NCBI GenBank assembly: GCA_964423865.1
Contig: CAYRGN010000002.1
Coordinates: 96,467 to 160,466, forward strand
DNA length: 64,000 nt
Reading direction: 5' to 3'
Origin: Leadbetterella sp964423865
Lineage (GTDB): Bacteria; Bacteroidota; Bacteroidia; Cytophagales; Spirosomataceae
How positions within the stretch are numbered: position 1 is the first letter of the stretch; each line of letters opens with the position of its first letter. Positions 8,049 through 14,804 of this stretch are shown piece after piece. The translations under genes and the position numbers were made by a program. The notes beneath the pieces are model-generated. The model was not told the origin of the DNA. It was given only the letters and a program-made list of their open reading frames with translations, and searched no databases.

Positions 8049-9290
8049 TTATCGAGGAGATTTTTTCAGATAAATCTCGATGACCCCGTTTTCCCCTTTT
8101 TCGCCGTATTTTTCAATGGCCGATTTGCCTTTCAGTACAGAAATGGCCTGGATCTGGTCAGGGGATACGGTGGAGAGGTCGTTCGTAGTTTCTTTTCCAT
8201 CCAGAATTATCAGGGGAGCCTCTTTGGAAGTATGAACGCCTTTTAGTGTGACAGAGGCGGTGTTGTTTTCCCCGGCCAGTGAGCTGTGTCCTTCTATAAA
8301 CAGACCTTGACCTGGTGATGACGCTTTAAATTCTATCTTTTCTATTCCGGGTTTTTTTGTTGTTTCAGAAGCGGCAAAGGTCCGCTCCAAAACGATTCCC
8401 TCCCCCTCTTTGGATTTGGCAAAGGTATCCAGGCTCTCTTTCTGGCAGGAGACGGTCAGTAAACCGGCGCAAGCCAGTACCATGGGGGTCAGCAGCAAGT
8501 AGGCCAGGAGGCGGCTTTGGGGAGATTGGTCTTTGTTCATCATCAATATTCGTTTTTTTAAGGTTTTATATGCAAACTGGTTGCCGTGGCTGGGCTGGGG
8601 GAAACGGGAGAGGGAAACTCCGACCAGGCTGTGCTGGTAGGAAACGCGGTCTATTCCCGAGTGAAGCACCTGGGCGTCTACAAGGAATTCAAGATTATCT
8701 TTCACCGCCCGGGCTAGGTGTTTCACCAGGGGATTATACCAGCAGATGATGGTACAGATTTCGGCAATCAGCACATCCAGGGTGTGGCGTTCACGGGTAT
8801 GAATGTGTTCATGCGCTACAATCTGGCCCATTTCCCGGTCGGAGTGTGAGTTTCGATGAATGTAGATCCATTTCCAAAAGGAAAAAGGATTGATCTGGCG
8901 TCGGGTATTTCTGAATTTCAGTCCGTTAAACTGCGCGTTATCGGAAGCGAAATGGATTTTCCCCAGGCTGAAAAAGGGAACCAGGAATTTTAAAAAAAGT
9001 ACAAGGAAAACGGCCGAAACGAGGTAAACCGCCCATTGGTTGTAATCGGTACCGCGGACCAGGCCGGCTTGGGAAATATCGGGGATCGCGATGGTGAGCC
9101 CTTCCGCGGGCGTATGCACAGCTTGCTGTACCTTTAAAAAAGGATAGGCAAGGCCGGTCAGCATTCCTCCTGCCAGGTAGGCGCGGGTCCACCGGAAAAA
9201 AGTCAGGTTTTTAAGCAGAAGGCGGTACCCCAGGTATACGATACTGAGTACGAGGTTGATTTCGAGGAGGGTGGTCCAGAAAGTGTTCAT
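8049..9290 (-). CDS. BlaR1/MecR1-type M56 metallopeptidase with C-terminal TonB-plug-like domain
   Basis: 413 residues. Membrane helices occupy the N-terminal 100 residues and a further helix lies near 270-285 (LLAYLLLTPMVLACAGLL). Between them is the M56 zinc site HEHIHTRERHTLD (HExxH near residue 158) with the downstream IICWYNPLVKHL motif. Instead of a penicillin-binding sensor, the exported C-terminus is a plug-like domain (IILDGKETTNDLSTVSPDQ, SVLKGKSAIEKYGEKGENG) as in TonB receptor plugs, common in Bacteroidota M56 proteins. It overlaps the BlaI gene by 4 bp (ATGA), so the pair is cotranscribed. It presumably cleaves or inactivates BlaI on signal; the signal is unknown. Confidence 0.88.
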   Translation of the reverse strand: MNTFWTTLLEINLVLSIVYLGYRLLLKNLTFFRWTRAYLAGGMLTGLAYPFLKVQQAVHTPAEGLTIAIPDISQAGLVRGTDYNQWAVYLVSAVFLVLFLKFLVPFFSLGKIHFASDNAQFNGLKFRNTRRQINPFSFWKWIYIHRNSHSDREMGQIVAHEHIHTRERHTLDVLIAEICTIICWYNPLVKHLARAVKDNLEFLVDAQVLHSGIDRVSYQHSLVGVSLSRFPQPSHGNQFAYKTLKKRILMMNKDQSPQSRLLAYLLLTPMVLACAGLLTVSCQKESLDTFAKSKEGEGIVLERTFAASETTKKPGIEKIEFKASSPGQGLFIEGHSSLAGENNTASVTLKGVHTSKEAPLIILDGKETTNDLSTVSPDQIQAISVLKGKSAIEKYGEKGENGVIEIYLKKSPR

Positions 9291-9634
9291 TTGATCATCT
9301 TTAAAATTTCTTCGAGTTCTTCCGGTGTGAGCTTTTGTTCTTCCGCGAAAAAACTCACCATTTCCTTGTAAGAATTGCCAAAATATTCGCCCACGAAACC
9401 GCTCATGAAACTTCGTTTGTAGTCGGTTTGGGAAATACGGGGCAGGTATTTGTTGGCGTTGGCCTGGCGCTCATGCGCCACATAGCCTTTTTTCTCCAGG
9501 TTTTTTACAGTAGAAGCCAGGGTAGTATACGGTATATCCGACTGCATTTCCTCCAGGATGTCTTTCACAAAACCGCCCTTTAGTTTCCAGATGGCCTGCA
9601 TGGCTTCCTCTTCCTGTGCCGTTAGTTTTTCCAA
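9287..9634 (-). CDS. BlaI/MecI/CopY family transcriptional repressor
   Basis: 115 residues from a TTG at 9634; the N-terminus MEKLTAQEEEAMQAIWKLKG matches the family closely and no ATG fits. The winged-helix recognition region is DIPYTTLASTVKNLEKKGYV, followed by the dimerisation part with FFAEEQKLTPEELEEIL. It overlaps the BlaR1-like gene by 4 bp. Repeated TACGA/TCGTA sites at 9651-9675, 17 bp upstream of the start, are the likely autoregulatory operator. The target is probably this operon rather than a beta-lactamase, since none is nearby. Confidence 0.93.
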   Translation of the reverse strand: MEKLTAQEEEAMQAIWKLKGGFVKDILEEMQSDIPYTTLASTVKNLEKKGYVAHERQANANKYLPRISQTDYKRSFMSGFVGEYFGNSYKEMVSFFAEEQKLTPEELEEILKMIK

Positions 9635-9650
9635 ATCAATTACTATTTTT

Positions 9651-9675
9651 TCGTAAATCTACGAATTTTTCGTAG
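9651..9675 (-). promoter_or_regulatory. Probable BlaI operator
   Basis: CTACGA-ATTTT-TCGTAG at 9659-9675 is a perfect 6+6 dyad with a 5-bp centre, and a further TCGTA at 9651-9655 forms a second dyad with TACGA at 9660-9664. Position just upstream of the BlaI start and similarity to TACA/TGTA dyads of Firmicute BlaI operators support the call. Confidence 0.7.
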
Positions 9676-9717
9676 GAATGCAATTTTTGTGTGGAAAATT
9701 TTTCATGGGGGGATGTG

Positions 9718-9823
9718 AGCTATGAGCTGTGAGCTATGAGCTGTGAGCTACGAGATATTAGAAGTTAGGTGTTAGATATTAGATGCGGCCGCCGTTGCGG
9801 TTAGCTATTAGATATTAGAAGTT
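9718..9823 (+). repeat. Heptad repeat array 3, left part
   Basis: Ten phased heptads (AGCTATG/AGCTGTG alternating, AGCTACG, AGATATT, AGAAGTT, AGGTGTT, AGATATT, AGATGCG), a 15-bp GC-rich break with a GCGGCCGC site, then AGCTATT, AGATATT, AGAAGTT. It lies between the divergent BlaI operator and the pheT promoter. Confidence 0.88.
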
Positions 9824-9860
9824 TGTTTGTGTGTGATTATGCGTGACCGTTTTTCACTCG

Positions 9861-9868
9861 TATCTTTG
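9861..9868 (+). promoter_or_regulatory. -7 box of the pheT operon promoter
   Basis: TATCTTTG matches TAnnTTTG and lies 67 bp before the pheT start. If used, the transcript would begin near 9875 and the right part of array 3 (9884-9925) would be in the 5' leader. No good TTTG -33 element at 19-21 bp. Confidence 0.5.
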
Positions 9869-9883
9869 TACAATTTTTAAGAC

Positions 9884-9925
9884 AGCTCAAAGCTCATAGC
9901 TCACAGCTCATGGCTCACAGCTAAA
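9884..9925 (+). repeat. Heptad repeat array 3, right part, in the pheT leader
   Basis: Six phased heptads AGCTCAA, AGCTCAT, AGCTCAC, AGCTCAT, GGCTCAC, AGCTAAA. They are the reverse complement type of the AGCTATG/AGCTGTG units at 9718-9745, so the two parts can pair across the promoter. It ends 10 bp before the pheT ATG. Confidence 0.88.
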
Positions 9926-9935
9926 ATACATACCA

Positions 9936-12350
9936 ATGAAGATTTCGTACAAAAACCTCCAGAAACTGATTCATTTCACGCAAACACCGGAAGAACTGGG
10001 TGTTTTGCTGACTTCTACAGGTCTGGAAGTAGAAGGGATAGAAAAAGTGGATGCCATACGGGGCGGACTGGAAGGCCTGGTGATAGGAAAAGTGGTGACT
10101 TGCGAAAAGCACCCCGATGCCGATAAACTGAAAGTTACTACAGTAGATGTAGGTGGGGAAGAATTGCTGGAAATCGTATGTGGTGCGCCCAACGTGGCGG
10201 CGGGACAAAAGGTGATTGTGGCACAGGTGGGCGCTACGCTTTATCCTACCGAAGGAGAGCCCTTCACCATCAAGAAATCCAAGATACGGGGCGCGGTTTC
10301 CAACGGTATGTTGTGCGCCGAAGACGAGATTGGCCTGGGGAAATCGCATGCCGGACTGCTTATCCTGGAAACTGAGCTGCCTCTGGGTACGCCGGTGTCG
10401 AAATATTTTAATCTTGAGGCCGATTACGTCTTTGAGATCGGGCTGACGCCTAACCGGGCTGACGCGGCTTCCCACTACGGTGTGGCCCGCGATATCCGGG
10501 CAGTAACGGGTCTTCCCCTAAACCTTCCCGAAGTGGAGGGATTTGCTACGGGAGAAGAAAAACCCACGATCGACCTGAGCGTGGAAGCGACCGAGGCGTG
10601 TCCGCGCTTCTGCGGACTGGAGATCAGGGGAGTAGAGGTGAAAGAATCTCCCGAATGGCTGAAGACCTTCCTGCATACGCTGGGCATGAATCCTATTAAT
10701 AATGTGGTAGACATTACCAACTATGTCTGTCATTTCCTGGGGCAACCCATGCACATTTTTGATGCGGATGAAATCCGGGGAGGGAAGATTGTGGTCAAAA
10801 AACCGGCCAAAGATACGGAACTGGAAACGCTTGACGGCGTGAAGCGTAAGTTTACGGGCCATGACCTGGTGATCTGTGATGCCGAAGGCCCCATGTCTAT
10901 AGCGGGTGTTTTCGGAGGAAACCGGTCGGGCGTGAAAGACACTACCCGGAATATTTTCCTGGAAGTGGCGTATTTTGACCCGGCGCATATCCGGAAGACC
11001 GCTACCCGTTTCGGACTTAAAACCGATGCTTCTTTCCGGTATGAAAGGGGGACCGATCCCAATATGCCGCCCTTTGCGCTTCGGTTTGCCGCCCTTTTGG
11101 TGAAGGAACTGGCCGGAGGTACCCCGGTGGATAAGGTGTTCGACGTATATCCTTCTCCCGTGCAGGATTTCGTATTCGGGGTGAAGATCCGGAACATCGA
11201 CCGCCTGATTGGGAAGTCGCTCGGAGAAGAGAAAATCATGTCCATCCTGGAAAGCCTTGATATCCGGACTACCCGGGCAGGAGAAGGGTTGTTGCAAGTT
11301 TCCGTACCGCCTTACCGGGTAGATGTAACCCGTGAAGCGGATGTCGTAGAGGAGATTCTCCGCATTTACGGTTTTGATAATGTGGAAGTGTCGGAACATC
11401 TCCGTTCCGATTACCTGTCCGATTTCCCGGTCAGGGAGGAAGAATCGTTGCGGGTGCGACTGTCGGAGGCCCTGGCCGCGGCGGGCTTCCACGAGATCCA
11501 GTGCCTTTCGATTGTGAATCCGAAAGAAAACGATAATCCGGAGACGGCCGTCCGCCTCCTGAATCCCCTGAGTGAGGAGCTGTCTGAAATGCGGCAGTCT
11601 CTCCTGTTTTCGGCTCTGAATACTGCGGTCTACAATATCAACCGGCGGAGTCGTGATCTGAAACTTTTTGAGTTCGGGCGGGTGTATTCGCGTGGGGTCA
11701 ACCAGGAAGGGCGAACCCGCGTGAAAGAAAAAAAGGTGCTGAGCCTGTTGCTTACCGGAAAAACCTCCGCGGAATCGTGGGCGCAAACACCGGAGAATAC
11801 GGGATACAAGCATATTCACCAGGCGGTTCACCAGGTACTCCGCCTGATGAAGACGGGGGCTACTGAAAACACGGAAACCTCGTCTCCGTCTTTTGCTTAC
11901 GGCCTGGATTACCTGGTGCGGAACAAGATTCTGGTGAGTTTCGGACCGGTGAGTGCGGGGCTTCTGAAAAAAGCCGATATGAAGCAGGCGGCCTTTTATG
12001 CGGAATTCGACTGGGAGCTGCTTCTTCAGCTCTATTCCCCCGATTTTAAATACGTGGAAATTCCGAAATTCCCCGAAGTGAGGAGAGACCTTTCCCTGGT
12101 ACTACCTGACCAGGTGAGATTTGAGCAGATCCGTAAGCTGGCGTACCAGACGGAGAAAAAACTGTTGAAAAATGTGAATATCTTTGATGTGTACAAAGGC
12201 GATAAGCTGGAGGAAAATCAAAAATCGTATTCGGTGAGTTTTATTTTGCAGGATCCGGAAAAGACGCTGAACGACCAGCAGATTGACCGGACCATGCAGA
12301 AGCTGATGGAGGTGTTTGAAAAAGAAGCGGGGGCGTTAATCCGGAAATAA
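9936..12350 (+). CDS. pheT: Phenylalanine-tRNA ligase beta subunit
   Basis: 804 residues, normal for PheT. It forms the alpha2-beta2 enzyme charging tRNA-Phe. Domains in order: N-terminal MKISYKNLQKLI; EMAP-type tRNA-binding domain (GKVVTCEKHPDADKLKV, about 50-150); B3/B4 editing domain (near 210-390, NPINNVVDITNYV, RYERGTDPN); B5 DNA-binding-like domain (VPPYRVDVTREADVVEEI, about 410-480); a synthetase core-like domain; C-terminal FDX-ACB domain (EIPKFPEVRRDLSLVL, IFDVYKGDKL). pheS is not adjacent here. Its TAA overlaps the next ATG by one base. Confidence 0.98.
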   Translation: MKISYKNLQKLIHFTQTPEELGVLLTSTGLEVEGIEKVDAIRGGLEGLVIGKVVTCEKHPDADKLKVTTVDVGGEELLEIVCGAPNVAAGQKVIVAQVGATLYPTEGEPFTIKKSKIRGAVSNGMLCAEDEIGLGKSHAGLLILETELPLGTPVSKYFNLEADYVFEIGLTPNRADAASHYGVARDIRAVTGLPLNLPEVEGFATGEEKPTIDLSVEATEACPRFCGLEIRGVEVKESPEWLKTFLHTLGMNPINNVVDITNYVCHFLGQPMHIFDADEIRGGKIVVKKPAKDTELETLDGVKRKFTGHDLVICDAEGPMSIAGVFGGNRSGVKDTTRNIFLEVAYFDPAHIRKTATRFGLKTDASFRYERGTDPNMPPFALRFAALLVKELAGGTPVDKVFDVYPSPVQDFVFGVKIRNIDRLIGKSLGEEKIMSILESLDIRTTRAGEGLLQVSVPPYRVDVTREADVVEEILRIYGFDNVEVSEHLRSDYLSDFPVREEESLRVRLSEALAAAGFHEIQCLSIVNPKENDNPETAVRLLNPLSEELSEMRQSLLFSALNTAVYNINRRSRDLKLFEFGRVYSRGVNQEGRTRVKEKKVLSLLLTGKTSAESWAQTPENTGYKHIHQAVHQVLRLMKTGATENTETSSPSFAYGLDYLVRNKILVSFGPVSAGLLKKADMKQAAFYAEFDWELLLQLYSPDFKYVEIPKFPEVRRDLSLVLPDQVRFEQIRKLAYQTEKKLLKNVNIFDVYKGDKLEENQKSYSVSFILQDPEKTLNDQQIDRTMQKLMEVFEKEAGALIRK

Positions 12351-12736
12351 TGCAGGAAGACGACTTTTTAAAAGAGAACGGTTTTTTACTTTCCAAACTG
12401 GAGGAAGTACATGGGCAGTTCATGCTTTTAAAGAGCCGGTTAAGAAGTCAGAAGGCGGTAATTGAGGGGCTGGAATACGATATTTCGAATTATAAAGGCA
12501 GGGTAGAACAGCTTACGGAGAAGAACCGTCTCCTGAAAGAAAAGAACAGGGCGCTGGAGGCTCGTTTAAACGAGCAAAGTATTTTGGTTCCCGAAAACTT
12601 TAAAATACGAAATAATTTTGTTAAAATTGTAACCGATATTGAAGAAAAAGGGTCGGTGGAAACGGTAAATCTGAGAGATTTCCTGGATACACTGATTGAA
12701 GAAATAGATTTTTGTATTAATCAATTGGCAAAATAA
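12350..12736 (+). CDS. Coiled-coil protein between pheT and zapA
   Basis: 128 residues; ATG overlaps the pheT TAA (TAATG), so it is translationally coupled. Residues about 10-75 form a strong coiled coil (LLSKLEEVHGQFMLLKSRL, YKGRVEQLTEKNRLLKEKN), followed by a short globular tail (FKIRNNFVKIVTDIEEK, LDTLIEEIDFCINQLAK). It precedes zapA by 12 bp. I do not recognise a named family. The position suggests a partner in cell division, possibly ZapB-like in role, which is inference from context. Confidence 0.75.
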   Translation: MQEDDFLKENGFLLSKLEEVHGQFMLLKSRLRSQKAVIEGLEYDISNYKGRVEQLTEKNRLLKEKNRALEARLNEQSILVPENFKIRNNFVKIVTDIEEKGSVETVNLRDFLDTLIEEIDFCINQLAK

Positions 12737-12748
12737 TATAAGCGTCTT

Positions 12749-13036
12749 GTGGCTACAGAAAAGGTAAAGGTGGTGTTTAACCTGACGGGTGAGCAGATCC
12801 CACTCCTGGTATTTAAGGAGGATGAACCTTTTTATGTAGAGGCACGTGAAATGTTAAATGAGCGGTTGGCTGTGTTAAAGAACAAGTACTCCGCTTCGGC
12901 AAATCTGAATCAGTTGCTCACGCTTTTGGCTGTAGATACTCTGGTAAACGCCCTCAAGGTAGATGACCGTTATACCAAACTGAAAAGAGAAGTGGACTCA
13001 AGGTTAGACCTGATCAAGAGTACCTTGCCGGATTGA
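12749..13036 (+). CDS. zapA: Cell division protein ZapA
   Basis: 95 residues from a GTG at 12749. The sequence KVKVVFNLTGEQIPLLVFKE with EPFYVEAREMLNERLAVL is the Bacteroidota form of ZapA, a small protein that bundles FtsZ filaments at the Z ring. The second half is helical and would form the coiled-coil dimer. Location between pheT and rny is conserved in Bacteroidota. Confidence 0.85.
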   Translation: MATEKVKVVFNLTGEQIPLLVFKEDEPFYVEAREMLNERLAVLKNKYSASANLNQLLTLLAVDTLVNALKVDDRYTKLKREVDSRLDLIKSTLPD

Positions 13037-13118
13037 TTTTCGCCAAATTTCTTGTCTTCTTTTTTGATATCAAGTGGAACAAAATGTTTCATTTTTTAAT
13101 CATCAAAAGAAATTTATA

Positions 13119-14684
13119 ATGTCTGTTTATTTAATTGTAGCAATAACCTTACTCGCAGGACTGGCCCTGGGGTATTTTTTGGGCAATAGCCTGATGAAGA
13201 AAAATGTGGCCAACTTCGAAGAAGAGGCCAGAAAGAAAGCCGATGAAATTGTAAGAAATGCCAACCACAACGCCGAAAGTATCAAGAAAGACAAGATGCT
13301 GGAAGCCAAAGAGCATTTTCTGAAGCTGAAATCCAATTTTGACGAGGACTCGAATAACCGGAAGAACCAGATTGTTCAGAACGAACAAAAGGTGAAGCAG
13401 ATGCAGCAGCAGGCTGCCCAGCAGGTGGAACAAAACAAGCGTCTGGAGAATGAATTGAATCAAAAGACCCACAAGTTGAACGAGCAGATTGAGCAGGCCG
13501 CCAAGAAGAAGGAAGAGGCCGAAAAGATGCACCAGCAGCAAGTGGTTCAGCTGGAGAAAATCGCGAATCTTACCGCAGACCAGGCACGGAACGAGCTGGT
13601 GGAGGCCCTGAAGCACGAGGCCGAAACCAAGGCGTCGAGCTACATCAAGCAAACCATGGAGGAGGCCAAGCTCTCCGCTACGAAAGAAGCCAAGAAAATC
13701 GTCATCGAGACCATACAACGTACGGCAGCCGAACAGGCGATAGAAAACTGCGTTTCGGTCTTCAATATTGAGAGCGATGAAATCAAAGGAAAAATTATTG
13801 GACGGGAAGGCCGCAACATTCGGGCGCTGGAAGCCGCTACGGGGGTGGAAGTCATTGTAGACGATACCCCGGAGGCTATTGTGATCTCCAGCTTTGATCC
13901 GGTAAGAAGAGAAGTGGCCCGTTTGTCTATGCACCGCCTGGTGCAAGACGGGCGGATTCACCCGGCCCGTATTGAAGAGGTGGTGAATAAAACCCGGAAA
14001 GATATAGACAACGAAATCATTGAGATCGGGGAGCGTACGGTGATTGACCTCGGTATTCATGGTCTCCATCCCGAACTGATCAAAATGGTGGGAAGGATGC
14101 GTTTCCGGTCGTCTTACGGACAAAACCTTCTTCAGCACTCTCGCGAGGTAGCCAAGTTGTGTGCGGCTATGGCTTCTGAAATGGGCCTGAACGTGAAGTT
14201 GGCCAAACGGGCCGGGCTGTTGCACGACATCGGTAAGGTGAATAACGAAGAGTCTGATCTGCCCCATGCGTTACTGGGTATGGAGCTGGCCAAAAAATAT
14301 AAGGAAAATCCCGAGGTGTGCAATGCCATTGGCGCCCACCACGACGAGATCGAGATGACTTCCCTCATTTCTCCTATCATACAGGTGTGTGACGCCATTT
14401 CCGGTTCAAGACCGGGCGCCCGCCGCGAAATGATGGAGTCTTACGCCCGCCGTCTGCGTGATCTCGAAGACCTGGCCCTTTCTTTCAAAGGCGTAGAAAA
14501 ATGTTATGCCATACAGGCCGGTCGTGAACTGCGGGTGATCGTGGATTCGGAGAATGTTTCGGATGATGATGCCAACATGATGTCATTCAATATTTCCCAG
14601 AAAATAGAGAAGGAAATGCAATACCCCGGGCAGATCAAGGTATGTGTGATCAGGGAGATGCGGAGTGTGAACTTTGCGAAGTAA
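13119..14684 (+). CDS. rny: Ribonuclease Y
   Basis: 521 residues from ATG 13119 (preceded by an A-rich leader; an upstream in-frame GTG at 13074 would add 15 residues before the membrane anchor and is less likely). N-terminal membrane helix (YLIVAITLLAGLALGYFLG), long coiled coil to about residue 190 rich in Gln/Lys/Glu, KH domain (KGKIIGREGRNIRALEAATG, near 225), then HD domain with LLHDIGK and GAHHDEIEMTSL. It is a membrane-bound endoribonuclease starting mRNA decay. A UUCG terminator follows 22 bp after the stop. Confidence 0.97.
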   Translation: MSVYLIVAITLLAGLALGYFLGNSLMKKNVANFEEEARKKADEIVRNANHNAESIKKDKMLEAKEHFLKLKSNFDEDSNNRKNQIVQNEQKVKQMQQQAAQQVEQNKRLENELNQKTHKLNEQIEQAAKKKEEAEKMHQQQVVQLEKIANLTADQARNELVEALKHEAETKASSYIKQTMEEAKLSATKEAKKIVIETIQRTAAEQAIENCVSVFNIESDEIKGKIIGREGRNIRALEAATGVEVIVDDTPEAIVISSFDPVRREVARLSMHRLVQDGRIHPARIEEVVNKTRKDIDNEIIEIGERTVIDLGIHGLHPELIKMVGRMRFRSSYGQNLLQHSREVAKLCAAMASEMGLNVKLAKRAGLLHDIGKVNNEESDLPHALLGMELAKKYKENPEVCNAIGAHHDEIEMTSLISPIIQVCDAISGSRPGARREMMESYARRLRDLEDLALSFKGVEKCYAIQAGRELRVIVDSENVSDDDANMMSFNISQKIEKEMQYPGQIKVCVIREMRSVNFAK

Positions 14685-14705
14685 AATCATTTTTTTTCTA
14701 ACAGT

Positions 14706-14734
14706 AAAAGCGGCTTCGGTCGCTTTTGTTGTTT
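14706..14734 (+). terminator. Intrinsic terminator after rny
   Basis: AAAAGCG at 14706-14712 pairs with CGCTTTT at 14721-14727; the stem is extended by a G-T and a C-G pair and capped by a TTCG tetraloop (C-TTCG-G). It is followed by GTTGTTT. Confidence 0.8.
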
Positions 14735-14804
14735 ATTGAAGAAAATAATGTAATTTTCAGGTAAAAATAGATTTTGCCTTTTCGGGCAATTCAACCTACA
14801 CCTG

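Noticed and set aside
10518..11831. 437-codon minus-strand open frame opposite pheT
   Set aside because: Antisense shadow of a confident pheT; product has no recognisable fold.
13037..13118. 6S or other small RNA between zapA and rny
   Set aside because: The gap is only 82 bp and shows no stable structure.
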